A program made the translations under genes and the position numbers. A stretch of 64,000 nucleotides of DNA from Anarhynchus alexandrinus. Lineage: Eukaryota > Chordata > Aves > Charadriiformes > Charadriidae. This document shows positions 33,901-48,341 of this stretch, in pieces (the stretch's first letter is position 1; the number at the start of each line of letters is the position of its first letter). The stretch spans positions 3,628,474 through 3,692,473 of the forward strand of contig VUYV01000069.1 of the NCBI GenBank assembly GCA_008711295.1, written 5' to 3'. The notes beneath the pieces are model-generated. The model did not search any database, was not told where the DNA came from, and worked only from the letters and a program-made list of their open reading frames with translations.

Positions 33901-36900
33901 TCATGGTTTCACCATTTCTTATGTTCTTGCTTTTATAATGATGTTGTGGCTCTTCTTACACAATTTAATTCTACTACAGTATTTTGGATATGAAACCATT
34001 CTTATTAGTTAAATGTAAACCATGACATGTTCAATTGCTCTAGACTTAAATGGTCAAAGCTGTACATCTCCTTTGTGATGTCACTGAAGATTGTGAAAAT
34101 TCCTATATCTGTAACTGCATATTTGGATAAACTCATTCGTTAACAGAATAAGGTGAATATAAATTTTGTGTCAGTTACATAAGAGTAAAAAAGAAAGTTA
34201 GGATACATAACTAGCTTATATATAACATTAGTGTGAATTAATTAGTTCCTCAGCAGTTTTCTTATCAATGAAGTAAGTGCACCAAATGAAGTTGTAGCTT
34301 CTGCTACTTGTTTACCAGAGATACTGACTTGAGGGGGGAAGAAACACTCCTCCATCCTTGTGAATGTGTTGAATGTGCTATATTATGTCATGGGTGTATC
34401 TGTATGTGGAACAAGATTCAATGAATGAGTGAGTACTGGTCTCCTTTGTAAGCCTCATGCTTAGGCTGCTTTGAGCGGTAATGCTGTATATTTGCTATCT
34501 TCTGTGACCTAATCTTGATTTCATACTAAAAAACACAATGAATGAAATGAAATGAAGAGATTATAATATATTAGTTGTCCTATAACAAACCACGCCATTC
34601 TTTACAAGCAGCTTTTCTTCTGATGAATAAATAAAAGGTGAGGTAGGTGCACTGGCGTATTCAAAGCATGACTGAATTACTAAAAGGGGAGTTACTGTAC
34701 CTGAGCTGGTGACCACATGCTCATAACAATTGGAAGTACTGTGGTGTATTAATCCTTGATAAAGCTCCATTTGAAGCATTGCAGTTAAATTAATTTGGTC
34801 TATCATGTTCTGCTGCTGAACCAGGCTATAGTTTGAAACCGAAGAAGCAAGCTCTTCTTTATGTTAAGACCTATTTGAGATTTTCTTACAGAACTAACCA
34901 AAAGTTGCTATCAACAGGTAATTATGATGTATTAAAAGATGTTATGTCCTTTTCCTTTAAGCATGATATTTAAAACATTCTAATTGTTTAATGTTCTTTT
35001 TAATACTTAATGCAGTACTGGGCATATTTTTATCTGTTCTCTTTCCTTCTTTTGTCATGTTATGACAGTTTATTGGCTTGAGAACTCTTACTGCTAGACA
35101 TGAACACTGAATTGCTGTGTTCTTCTGGCTTGGCCTTCCCTGCAGAAAGTGCCCTGCTGTGGAATTGTCTATCTATCTCCTAGGCTACCATAGCCTAGAT
35201 TTGCTATTTTTATCGTACTTCTGAAAGGAAACAGAAGTTCTGTAAGTTGATACGGTCATTCTGTCTGTCTGTCCCCCACAATAATTCTTGAACCTGTTGG
35301 CCAACTTCAAAGAAATTTGATGGAGAAGTAGAGTCCTCAAAGATATTAATATCCATGAAAACAGATGAACTATGTAACAAAAACATGCAAAATAGTGCAT
35401 CTGCTGCGGAAAAAGGCTGCAGCATTACGTATGCCCATGCTGTTATTCATAAGTTCTGTTGCTCACAGAACTACCTGATTCTATTATTATTTTACTTCCA
35501 CCCATAATCAGTCATTTGATTATTCATTCCATGTCCAACTGCAGTAAGGAGTGTAGAACTACTAGTCACGTGTAATTTAGTTTTATTGAAAATTGCATCA
35601 CATGATTAATCCTGTGCAATTTGGTAGGAATCCCCGCTCCTTCAAATACAATTTAGTTTGTGTTTTACAAAGAATTACTGCTGTCTTTCTTTACTCTGAC
35701 ATTAAATTATTAAAAGGTGATTTTTTTTTCAGTTAAGAGAAAGAAAAATTAGTAGGAAGATAGTTGTGGACCATTTCCTTTCTGATTTTTGGCTTATATT
35801 GGCCAGAGGAGTAAAATGTTTGTGAAAGTTCATTACTTTACGAGACTTCATAGGACACCATACATGTAACAGAGAATATGCATGAACTTTTGAGGAAGCT
35901 TTGCATTTATTTTCATCTAATGACCATAATGGTAGATGTGTATGACAACCTAGGAAGGGAATAATTTGTACTGAATGGCAGATTTTTCATCTTTTTTAAT
36001 TTTATGGAGCTTCATGGAAACTTGTGGCAGAAATCCATCTCATTGGAATGGCATTCTGCTTCCCTAAAAAGTTCCTTCAGTTCCCAAAGTGTGCATACCT
36101 TGGCGACATCCCTTCCAATTTCAGTAACAAAGGGAGCACAGGACAGAGAGAACAGTCTCTGCACTAAATAACTTCGAATAAAAGTATTTAAAAAACCCAG
36201 TTTATCTTCAAAACTTAGTCTATCCAATGCAGTAATGAAATGTAGATCCTGGGGAAACAAGTAATGTGGAACATAGTAACAAAGAATGGAGGAAAGGTCA
36301 TGCAGAAGAGGCTGAAATTGTGCTATATGAACAGCTTTACTTCAGGCTTTTTTTGTTTTTGAATGCTTTGCTTTTGCAATCTCAGCATTCTTTTAATGTG
36401 GAGGATTAAACAAAAATTTCCTCTTAAAAAGTAATCATAATAGCAATTCCATTACACAGATTTACTGACCTCATATTTATCATGATGTTGTGAAATTTAG
36501 GTCTACTTCTCAGACTTCACTGTTCCATCCAACTAGTTGCAGCATTATGCTGTTGTTCATTGTGGCACATGAGGAACTACAACAAAATGAGGCAAACATT
36601 GCAGGTAGACGTAATTATTTGTTATGAATTATTTAATATATTTTAAATATATGTTACATGTCATTCAAAAAGATCCGTAAGCACTTTAAGCTGTGTGTAA
36701 AAGAAAATTGCTTTTTTCCACTTGCTTAAATGCACCCTCTGCTGGGGTAAAACACAACAGCTGTGAAGTGCAATGTGATCTGTAAGCACAAGTGTTCAGG
36801 AATTCTGTTTTATGGCTCATGTGAAATACTGCGAACAGGCAAAATCCAAGTACGTTCCTCTTAAGACAAGAATGGAAATTGATTTAGTGTTGATTCACAA

Positions 36901-39900
36901 TTAAAAAATGAAACCTGTATAGTCTTGAGTCAGTGCTGGTTTTCCTGTCTTAAAACCTGATTCTACTTGTATATTCACAGGCTGAAGAGATACAATTTCT
37001 GGTAGTTTCATTTGTCTTTCAGTACTTCCATGTTTGGCAGCCTGATTTATTTCTGTTAAATGAAGTTGAAAACATCAGGAAACTGCTTGATGTTGTGTTT
37101 GTGTTGTTCCTGTGTTGTGGCTGGAAGCGCTTTCTTTTCAAAAAACTGCATTCATTGTGGTTGTTCCTACTTTAAAGAAACGACAACAGAAGACAATTTA
37201 AACTTATCTTGAGCTTCTTGTTGCTTCTGAGAGTTGTATTAATTTCCTAGGAGTCTTACCTCAACTAGCAATGAGTGCCCAAGTGTGGGGACCAGCATCA
37301 GAGGCTTCTTTAGAGATAGAATGTACTATTGTGTGTTCTTTCCAATGAATTATTATTAGAAGCCCTTCAGAAACCCTGCAGGTAACATAAAGGAATTGAA
37401 AAAGAAAGTGTTTTCCCTCTTCCTGTAAAACAGGCGTCCAAATAGAAGAAAGGTTGGCAGTAGGTATCCATTCAACAGAGAGGCAGGTTTTGCAGAACAT
37501 AGATAAGTTTGATGGGAAAAAAGTCTTAAGGTAAGAGTGGAAGGAACGTTCCACTCCAAAATGAGCAACTTAGGGATTAAGCATTTTTTTTTCTTTTTGT
37601 ATCAGATCTTTTGCTTTATTTCAGTCTTTTTTCTTCTAACAGGTTTCCAGTATTAGGTACCATTCCCGAAACCAGTGTGTCCTAATAAAGGCCATGTGTC
37701 ACTTAAACGTAATACTTTATCTGAAAGACCAGTGAAATAAAGAGACTTTACAAGCAAATAGAATTTTGACTATATATTCTCTAACCATAAGGGGATTACT
37801 TGACCTCCTGTGTCTTTTGCACACATCAAACTCTATACTAAAGCTGTCTTAAAGCTTGCAGGACTTCATCCTCTAGGGATTTTCCTTTTTTCTGTCAGTC
37901 CACAGATAGAAAAATATGTCCAGTCATATTTAGCTGTATGTTGACCATCTCTGCCTTTTGATTGTGAATATTCTTATCAAATACAAAAATATTTTCAGTT
38001 ACACTGACTCTGGTACTCTTTTGGTATTTTCTGATTAACAGTTTCTGCAACTTTCTACTTGGCTTCTTAGTAAGAATTCGTTTGGGTATTCTTTGACCTC
38101 AGTAGAGTCTTTACTAAAGTAACATTTATTTTCCTCCACAAAACTTTAAAGTTCCCTGTAAAAGACTGTTTCATGAAGGCTGATAGTTCGCATGGTTTTG
38201 AGCTTCATTGTTAAGTGAAACATTCCCATGTCTCATACATCCTGATATACATTGCTTTGTAACCTGTAACGAGAGATCTACATGGGCATATGCATGCTGC
38301 TCCCACTCAGGGCCTTGTTTCAGCTGTCCCTACACAAAACAACATTTAGCTGTTCCTTCTATTTAACTTGAGTGACAAGTGCTGAGTAAACTCCTGGTTT
38401 CTAACCATGTCAGTGAATGATGGCAGCCATTATCACCTTACAGTGTAACTTTTTATACGGCAACCTGTGGCTCTGAGGTGATGGAATATGGTGCTGTAGC
38501 TATCAGTGAACCTGTTTTTAAACCACTACTTATAGCTTATTTTTCTTTTCTGGCAGTAGATCTTATTTCATCTGACATTTTGTTTGGGTTGGAAAGTTAA
38601 CGTGAATAACAATATTTCTATTTGAGAAAGTCTTACACACTAGCTAAAGTTGTTTGTTGTTCAGGCGTGCCTGATAAGTAGGGGGAAATCATCTTTCTGT
38701 TTTCAGTCTCTTCTCAAATTAAAGAGATCACGTAACTATGCACAGAACGTGATCAAAGCTGTGCTTTCGGAAATTTTCAAAACTATAGAGAATGTCTAAT
38801 AGTTTTCTGGAGAAGTTCTACATTATGTGTTTTGCCCCAATTAATCTTGATCCAGCTGAGTCCAATGATTCTGTGTTGGGGCAATTAAACTAGTAATTTG
38901 GGAATCTACTTCCAGATTTTGTGGCTTATTCAAATAGGTGGGTGCTACATGGTTAGATAAATATTAGCCTTCTGGCTTATCTGTCTACAGGTCTGCCATC
39001 TGACACCCAACCGACACATTTATCTAAAGGTCTCAGCACTAAAAAGTTAAAAAATTACTTTCCTCTTTTTTACAGTTTTGAAATAAAGTACCCTTTGTCT
39101 TGGTCTCAGTATATTACAAAATCGAAATCCATATACTTAGAAATATTATCTAACTGAAGATTGGATGAGGGGGAAAGTACATGTTCTGTAATATGGCCAA
39201 TATAAGTTTAGTTTAACTTGGAGTTTTCATCCAACTTCCTCCAAATTGGAATGACCTGAGAAGAAATTGTTTTTTTAGTGGGATGAGATGCCTTATGGGC
39301 ATTTGTAGTTTGATACCTACAAATGTTTGAGTTCTTTCATTTCAGTTAGCAATACTGTCTTTAATTATTTGATCTTCTCAATTAGGAATGTGAGATATTA
39401 GAGCTTCCCCATCAAATATGTGGTGTTCGTGCTGCTGTTTTGACTTCTATCTAGAACACTAGATTTCTGAGATAGAGATATAAGAATACAGATAAGAAAT
39501 GTAACTTTTTTCACTCAGAGGGTGATGCAGCCTCTCCCTTGGTTCAAAATTGTAGATTTTCTGCAAATGTTTATGTAGAACACTCTCCTTCACTTATGTT
39601 CAGAGTATTAATCTGCAGCACAGTTTATCTCAGTCTTAAATGAGAATCTGTTTTGGCCACCCCACGAAATAATGGAACACAAAGAACATCCAAATTCCTT
39701 TTCTGCTCGCTGCTAAAGGGGTGACAGGGAACGGATCTGAAAATGAGCAGAGTTTTGGCTCCCTTTTCTAAGTTTCTCAAATGTCATGGTTGATCAACCA
39801 GTAGGTGCCCCACCAGGTTATGATTCCCTTTGCTTAGTGCTTAATGTTTATCGTCTTGTTTCCGGACAGGTTTGTGAGTATCCCGACAGTATTTCGTAAG

Positions 39901-42900
39901 GTCATATTGTTAATACTCATCATCTAGTTCATAATCAACATAATAAAACTATGTAGTAAGGGCTGATGTTGGTTCTATGTATCTCATGATGACAGGAAAT
40001 TGTTACTGATTGTTTCACCCTTAGGGGGGGCCCAAGTCTAAATCCTAACCATAGAAAAAGAGAAATATTTATCGTCCTCAAGGATGATAATTACCAACAA
40101 GAACAAAAAATCTTTAAAAAGCCCTATATTAGGAATTAAATAACTTGCTACAGATTGTCTTTACCATACAAAGAGTTCTGTGTATCACTTGTGCTGGTAA
40201 AACTCCAGTCAAATCAGTTTTCTAACCAGCTTGTCAAGGTGGGGAGCCAGGGTGGTTATCGCTGGCACTAATAAAGACATCAGGCTTTTGGAAAATAAAT
40301 AACAATAGCTCTCTCACTTTTTCATTTTAGCCTGTTCCTCAAAAACTTGCTCGCTGGGTTGCAAACATAAAAATTAAACTTCCCTGTACTAAGTGTACAA
40401 ATCAGTATTTATGCAGTGCAATCGGCCTGCCTTCCAACCTGCTAAATGCAATTTGCTTTAGTTGAGCAATTTATAAAATGTTATCTGTAAGTAGTACACA
40501 TTAAATTTAAGTAAGAACATAACATTATTTCTCCCTGCTCTTTTCTTTTCTTACTGCAGTATTTTTCTTATATTTAATGTTCCTGGTCTTGAATCCTGCT
40601 CTCTGAAGGTTCTCAAGGATGGAGGGTTTGTTTTGTTACCTTTCAGCAAAAGCAGATACGTTCACCAGCTGTAATGCTGAGCCATAAATGGAGTTCTGGA
40701 TACATGGAATATGCTGACGTTTATAAAATCCCCTTGTGTTTGTTTCAGACTGAAAACACGCTTGAGCGTAACTCATATATGTGGCTTGCATGCGTATGCC
40801 ATGAATTTTTGAGTCCTACATAAAGAAATCTAAACATTTTTAAATGGCTGTGCGTGCCCATATGCTTACAAATAAGCACATAATAGTAACGGTTTCCCTG
40901 CGGAACAGCAGGCAGTTAAATTCTGTGAGGATTTTTAATCTTGGAGAATTCAGTCATTGTTCATATTCTATAAATTCTGAAACTCCATAAGCAATATCTA
41001 GCATCTGTGCTTGCTTTTAAAAGTTACAATTCCTGTGCTTTTTTCATCAACTTTCACCCATGCATCGGTGAATTTACTATAAGGGTTTTATTTTCTATAA
41101 AGACGTATCTTTAAAAAATACACTACTGTAAAGTAGTTTGAGATTTGGCAGCTGTGAGTTGTGCAGTAAAGTGGGATTTCAGATGTAATAGATTACTTGC
41201 ATTTCTAGATTCCAAGCGGTTGTCAAGTGGTTGTCTTGATCTCTGGAAGAGGGAAGGATAAGTGGAAATATGCGTCTTTAGCATCAAGTCTGGATTTCCT
41301 AGTTTATTGCGACCAGTGGAGAGAAAAATGCCCTTATTTCAATATGAAATGAATACAAAAGAAAAAATGACCATGTGCCTGACTTCATTAAAAATAGTAA
41401 ATATAATATGAGTTGGATTTGGCTTTGGTATTGTACGCCTGTGACGATTTCATGTGTTAGTTTTTTTTCCAAGTAGCCTGCCCAGTACTAATTAAAACCA
41501 GTGAATTTAACGTCCATGCTCTTTTGTAAAAATGAAGCTGTTCGGATTAATATCTTGACTGCAAACTGAAAGGAATTTCACAAGACTGTGTTGGATAATT
41601 TGTGAACTCTTAATAAAAGGGGCTAGGTAACGTTTGTACTGATCATGCGCTTGTTTATGTTTGCAGATTTAGAAGGTGTTTTCAATACTTGATGCATAAA
41701 AATGCCTAAAATTACCTAGTTACAACATGGCATATAATAAATTATACTGCCATTGCGTGCTTTTCTAGGAACTCTTATTTGTATAGCAGCAACAGACTCA
41801 CTCCTTGGAAATAAAAGAAGTGAAGTAGCCTGAAAAGTATCACATGATGGCACTGTTTCCATTTCCACCTCCAATATTATGAAATAAAGCTATAATAAAC
41901 TGGTATTAAAATGGTATGTAATGCCAATGTACTTTGTATAATTTATGTAAAAGAAAAATCTAACCACTGTGGTTATTAATATAGGTATTAAAATGGATGT
42001 ATAGATTTCTCAGAAAAGTGTTTTGTAAAACTTTGCATATTTATAATATTCCTTATTTTGATTGTAGACCAAGAATTTTGCACAATATATAATGTTTATG
42101 AATGCTAAACTGTACAGATTCATTTAGCATTGTGTTAGGAAAAAAACCTGTTAATTGTTGTGTAAATGAGATGTTTTATTTTTTATTTTGATTTTATTGT
42201 GGAAAGAAAGCTAATGGCTGTCCTTTTTGTATTTAATATAAAGCCTTTTTGTGGTAAATTAGATCATTAATACAGACACATTTTTAAAAAATGCAAATTA
42301 GCTTTCCATGAGCAGAAAAGAGCTTAAAGTGTAGTAAGGTCAGAAGCAGGATCAGACATATTTGTAAAATGAATTATATTCAAGTAGGAATATGAGGGAA
42401 AATATGAATGTAAAAAAATCAGCGATTTATAGTATATAGATGTTAGATGTTGTATTGTTTCATTTTTAGATATTCTGACTGAATACCTATAAATGTTCAT
42501 GTTCTTTTTAGTAATATAAATTAATAATCACCTCTAAATTAATGTTTTCTATTTGTATATTCATCAATATTAATTTTTAGCAGGAGAAAACACATTGCTG
42601 ATTTAAAAAAAAAAGGCAAAAAAGGTGGTGGGTGTGATTCTACCATGCTGCAGTTTATTTTAGGGTAAGGTAAACACCCGGTCCCGCCATTCTGTCATAC
42701 AAAATAGTCTAATTTTATATATTTTGCTATTATGGGGATCATTGCAAGAACAAAACAAAACAAAACCCCTGCAATAGGAAGTAAGAAAAAATACCCACTG
42801 GTGATGCAGAGCTAATAGCTGGGGCTTGGATATATGCCAGATTGGGTGCTTGCACTCCAGGAATGTCCTCTGCCAGTATAAACTTCTGTTCTGAACAGTG

Positions 42901-43300
42901 CGAGGCTCTTCTCTGTCTTTTTTTGGTGTGAAAGCAGGGGCAACAGAACATGCATGTTAAAAAAATCTGTCATGTAAAATTTCACTTCTATCTAATGAAT
43001 TATCAAACGTAAGTAAACCGAAGAGGGTATAATAAATTCTTCTGAACTTCATCGGTAGACTGGTTTTAAATAATAACAAAAATGGTTTCAGAAGACCTTA
43101 AAAGGCATATTTTATATACAGTATGTCATAGCATTTAATTGCTAAAGAAAACTGCTCCTGTTGCTAAAATCAGTGGTAGAAACTCACTGTACTGATCTAC
43201 TAAAATGTTTTAAAAATCATTTAACATCTTTAATTTGCTTGCTTTAGTCAGTAAACAATATTTCCATAATTTTGATTGGACATATTCAAATCTTTTCTAG
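30914..43300. other. long unique AT-rich non-coding stretch
   Basis: No gene or confident repeat was found in these 12 kb. The segment 31655-31900 is a little more GC-rich and unrecognised. 33018-33048 is a TA-rich near-palindrome. 39500-39545 weakly resembles a CR1 3' segment (ttttttcactcagagggtg) but is too short to call. 40600-42300 is dense in AATAAA-like words and resembles 3' UTR or conserved non-coding DNA in texture only. Minus frames at 36012-36260 and 37261-37554 have no recognisable domain. Confidence 0.5.
33018..33048. repeat. TA-rich hairpin
   Basis: Contains ttttatatatataaaa, a 16-bp perfect palindrome, set between actata and tatagt arms that are also complementary apart from an offset of a few bases. 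Confidence 0.7.
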
Positions 43301-43403
43301 ATATCCTGGTTGGAAGCACTGTTTTACACAAATGTTTCAGTGTTACACTACCTCTCGCTTAGTATCTGACAGTCCACTGTACTGTATTCTTTTAGATCAA
43401 GAG
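43301..43403 (+). other. weak exon candidate, 103 nt
   Basis: The acceptor caaatcttttctag and a donor gag|gtaaaa bound a segment with one frame open throughout (contains YPGWKHCFTQMFQCYTT and SPLYCILLDQE). The frame is also open upstream to an ATG at 43272. I do not recognise the peptide. The acceptor tract is moderate. Confidence 0.18.
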
Positions 43404-44561
43404 GTAAAAATTATTACTATTATTTTGAATGTTTTTGCAAACTTTTTAAAAGATCTAGTGACATAGCTGGGCTCACATAATAAATTACAATATATAAGAA
43501 AAAGCATTCGTTATTCACAGCTGTCTATTCATTTATATGTCACATTTGTTCATGTGTGAGGTGAAGAATTTCAGAATACAGTAAGTGAAGACTTCTCTGC
43601 TCAGTGTATTTCACCATTCAAATTACTTGCAATTTCAAAATGCCAGTGTTACTTTTCAGGACAAATTTCATACAATAGTAATTCTGTGATTATTCATCCA
43701 GTTTAATTAATTCAATTAAGTAAGTCTGCTGTCAGGTGTTCTTTTAATAATTGAATCAACATGCAGATACATAATAAGCATAAAAGCATTTCTATGGCTG
43801 CAGTAAATTTAGATCCAAAAGAATCTGCTATTCCACTACATTTGATATAGATTATTCTATAATATTTCAGTAATGGGTTGCACAAAGGCTGCCTTTTAAT
43901 TCTTTGCTTTCTCAAATGTCTTTATATATAATGGTTTAAAACAGAAGGTGTTCAAAAGAGGGTGACCTTTTTCCATTACCATAGTTCCTGTCATTAATGC
44001 ATTATAATTTTCTTTAGAAGTCTGGAAAAAATGTGTATATGTGCACTCTGTAGCAGGTATGAATCAAAGTGTGTTAGTGAAAGTTAAGAATTGTCTGTTA
44101 TTACTAAAAAAAAAGAAAAGAAAAACGGGAGGAAGTAATTTTATTGTTATTTTTACTGTGAAAGTTTAAACAAACCTTACACTTTATACAAAGCAGTTAC
44201 AGACTTGAAAGTTTTGGCATCTGTAATCTGAACGAACAGCACTTGACTTACTCAGATACTAAAAATAATATGCCCCTTAACTAAATTTAAAGCCAATAGA
44301 ATGTTGTATTAGACTGGATTGTGTATAAAGGCCAATAATATATCTCCATCCTCTGCAATATATTACCATAGATGTTACTTTAATAACATATATATTAAAA
44401 AACATGGTAAATGATTCACTTGGCGTACTCTCAATGGTGCTTGATGTCATAATTATTGTAAATATTAATTGCTGTGCTAAAAATGTAAGCAGGATGACTT
44501 TGTATTAGATGAAAAATGAAAATAGTCTGTGTACGGGTAAATAGATAATCATACAAAAGTA

Positions 44562-44583
44562 ATTGGGGTTTTAAAACCCCAAT
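44562..44583. repeat. perfect 22-bp palindrome
   Basis: The arm attggggtttt is followed directly by its exact reverse complement. Just downstream lie gtttgcatgttaat (an octamer/POU-like word), the small hairpin aatcac-aaga-gtgatt, and acttc-acaag-gaagt. The cluster of symmetric motifs is seen; any regulatory role is inference. Confidence 0.9.
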
Positions 44584-46978
44584 CTATTCTGCCAGCATGA
44601 GCTCGTTTGCATGTTAATCACAAGAGTGATTTCCTACTTCACAAGGAAGTCCACACTCTTTCATAACCACTTTTAATTGCATTTAAAATGTTGCAGGGTT
44701 GGGATATTAGAAATGGAGGCGTATCAGTGTCAAATTAACAAAAAAAATGTTTCTGAAAATCTTTATAGGCTACAGATTATATTATGGGCTTTTTTGTTAG
44801 AAAATACATAATGTGTATTAGGATATATTTTAAGTGAGGCATGTTAAATGATAAAAAAATATTAATTTGTACATATGTTGTTTCTTTAGAAATTCGATAA
44901 ATGGAAACCTAATTGTAGCTTGAAAATGTAGAATGCATTTTTATTAGTAACCTGTTTTATAGATTGACTGGTACTTGATAGATTCTTTCATTAATTTCCC
45001 ATTTGTCAATAAAATAGTAAATTAGCAACAGTTAAAAATGTGGGGTTTTTTAATAAAACATACAGCAGTGTGACAATAGAAAGGTGTATGCTAAATTCCT
45101 TTTAGTTATATAGCGTTTTAACTGTATTTATATTCAGAATAATCCAGTTAATGATTTTAATGGAAAATAATTTCTCTGCTTTCATGTATAGATTTTTGCT
45201 AGTTATTTTGAAGCTGTGTACTAAACATAATAGATACCAAGCAAGCAACAAGAAATGAATAAGAATAGTAGAAATCTATTTAACAGTTCTTTTTTCCCTT
45301 AACGTTAGAAGCTGTGCAGTAATAAACGGACAACATTTTAAGTGATTTTGTGATATTCATATAAGATTCAACAGAGCTTCCTCTGTAATCTGTAAAAGGC
45401 CAATGTCAAAGTAAAGACAAAATGACTTGTTCTCTGAAGACAGGAATGAAGAAATGTAGCTCTCTAATAAAATAGTGTAAGTTCACAATGGTTACAATGT
45501 GATCAGTCTCAAAGATACAAAAACTAATTTTTAGTCAAGCTGTTAAAAATTATATATTTAAGAAGATGAAAAGTTTGAGGATTAAAGAAAAATCACTCAC
45601 AATTTTAAAGAGGGTATATTTGCTTTCATCACCAGGTGTTCTTTCTAATATAAATTACCAAGATGATGTTTCCATAACATAGCTTGGGGTGCTCTGGAGA
45701 TTAAAACTACCAAAACAGACCTATTAAATTTTTCATAGGGAGGGTCCACCAGGGATAATAAGCCAATATTCCTTGTCCCATATTCCAGATGTTTTATGTA
45801 ATTCTGCATCTTTCTAAACCTAAATCGTAGCTTTTCCAGAAAAAATGTACTATGGAGACTGAGATGAAAGGCAAGAACTGTTGAAATGTTAATTTTACTA
45901 TCTGCTGTTGAGGTCTGTTACCTTTTTTGTATTTTTTTTTCTTACTCCCAGTAGCTCAGTTCTGTTTTATGAATGTTGTGGTATTTCAGTTGTTTGAAGT
46001 TTTGAAACTTGGAGCATGACTTTGACTTAGCAAAACACAATGCCACATGGTGTGTGACACACTGATGGATAGTCTTTGATCCATATGATTCACACTCTTT
46101 CTACTTTCAGCTTGTTTCTGGATGAGAAAAATAAAGTTTAACAGTAAAATGATCATAACAGTAATCCTTGTAACATAAACCCAGAATAATTATAAATAAA
46201 GTCATGCTCTGCAGTAATTTTCAAGTAATAATATAATAAGCAATAAGATATTTAGTTGATTTTTTTTTCACGTAGACCATGGACATTTAAAACCAATATT
46301 GGGGTTATTGCACAGTTAAAGAATATTTCTGCATTACTCTGAAATAGGTAACGCTTTAAAATTAAGTACTGCTATGCTTCACAGATCAGTCAGAAAATGT
46401 GATGTAATAAATACACCAGGCCATTCTTCAGATTCCCGCTGCTTGGTCTCCTGTTGTACTCTGATGATAACTGACCAGCAGAAGAGCCCATGGACCATTA
46501 CTCCTGCTGTAGTTTGGAACAGCCATGGATCTGGTTGAAGTGAACTGATGTCTAATTGTTTTTTGATCCAACACAAAATGGAGGTGGTAGACTGGGATTA
46601 TACAAAGGGAAAGAATTAGTGCATTGTACAGGGAAATTCTTTTACCTCTCATTCAGGGGCTGTTCTGGGAACAGCGAGACACACCTGGCTGCTGAGTGGT
46701 CCATGGGCTTTTTCCACTGATCGATTGTTTTCAACAGAGTTTTCAGGTGCATTGTTCTGAGATAGTTGTTTTTCACCACATGACTTCTTTTATTAATTGA
46801 GTTTCCTAAAACTGTTACTTTTATTCTTTATAATTTATTACACTGCAGTTTCTGAAAGTAAGACTTGTATGCAGACTTGTGCTATTAAAGGCTAATGCCC
46901 TGATATAAATACTTAATGAATGCTTATCATTGTCTCACATTTGATGTTCCTGATCCTTTAGCAATTCAGTTCTTACCA

Positions 46979-47024
46979 GTTTTCTCTCTCTCTTTTTTTT
47001 TCTTCCTCCTTTTTTTTTTTTTCT
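46979..47024 (+). repeat. polypyrimidine tract
   Basis: A continuous C/T run: a CT alternation, then T-runs separated by cttcctcc. The corresponding frame is an artefact rich in Phe, Leu and Ser. Confidence 0.9.
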
Positions 47025-48326
47025 TGGTGGGGAGAATATCACTTCAATTTTTTCTAGAATACTGGAAAATAAGTAAGGTGATGGTATCATGTACTAGGGA
47101 AATACAGAAAGTTACAGGAGAGAGACTATTTGCTAAAATTTTGGAATTCATTTAAATTAACCTAGCTTGATTTAGCTTGCTTTCCTTTGGAAAACAAAGT
47201 CAGGTTTTATAAAAAAAAAAAACCCACAATATTTTCATCCCTCCAACTGGAAATTTCCTATTCCAGTTCATTTGACCTCCAGCTCTTTTAGAAAAAAATA
47301 AAAGGAGAGGTGTGATTATCCTCCAGAGTCTAAACTAAGAAACCAGGTAACCTCTGTCTCTATTCCATATGTTTTTGGGAGAGAAATCTGGGGAAATTGC
47401 TTTTTGGCCTTTTTCTACATAATAAAGAAGGAAAGAAGTGAAAAACATGAATTCTTTTATGTAGGTGTTTTTCACCTTTGGGAAGAAACAAGTAAGAAAA
47501 CATATAATTAATTCCTAAAGAGATTTCATCCTTTGCCATATGATGGCTGCACTGCCTTAAGGTATGCTATACATGATGCACATGAAACAGTTTGGAGAAC
47601 TGCGTCAGTTCTCAAATACACGCTGATCTTTTCTAAACCTGTTATGTTTGGCCACGACTTTAAACGAAGTCTATTTAACACGTCTTCGTAAAAACACATT
47701 TTTAAGACGACTTCAATGATCTAATTGTTTTGCTGGTTCTGTAAGTTAGAGAAAAAGATCTTCCTGGGAAAAATAGGGGCATTTCAATTTTTTTTTTCTT
47801 GTCACTACTTGGCACTAAATCTCTGAAAATGAAATGTATATCATTTTATTCTTGCTCTTATAGGCAATAGTAATAAGATTGCTGTTCTTTTACACACTCT
47901 AGATTTTTTTCTTTGTATTTTATTTTCTTCTTTTGCCATAGTTTAAGTATTAGGGCTGAAAAGTGGGGCAAAATGATCCTTTTATCTTTTAAACATGTAC
48001 AGTCAGGGATTGTAACCATTTTCCCTAATCTGTTTCCATAGTTTGTTTCTACTTATTTCCTAGAGGCAGTATGGTGTGATTGTTCTGCCACAGTTCGTAT
48101 TAGTTATTATGAATTTTGCACAGTTTTCAGCTCAAGTCCTTTAATGTCTATTGTTAATAAAAGCAGCAGAGTTCCCCAGTTTGGGTAGAAGTTTTCTAAG
48201 TGTGTGGCAATGCAAGTATGAGTATTTGAGTTGGATGCCTGATAGCTCATGATTTTAAGTTGGGACCTGTATCTTCCAGTTTGTGCATGAAGAGAATTCC
48301 TCCAAAAGCGCTATGTCTGTGCTTGA

Positions 48327-48341
48327 TTTTTTTTTTTTTTT
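48327..48341 (+). repeat. T15 homopolymer
   Basis: Fifteen consecutive T. Seen directly. No retroposed sequence ending here was recognised on the minus strand. Confidence 0.9.

Noticed and set aside
39500..39545. Possible CR1 3' fragment (ttttttcactcagagggtg)
   Set aside because: Only about 20 bases resemble CR1; the following sequence does not continue the match.
40600..42300. 3' UTR-like texture with many AATAAA words
   Set aside because: AT-rich DNA generates AATAAA often; no upstream coding sequence or stop codon can be tied to it.
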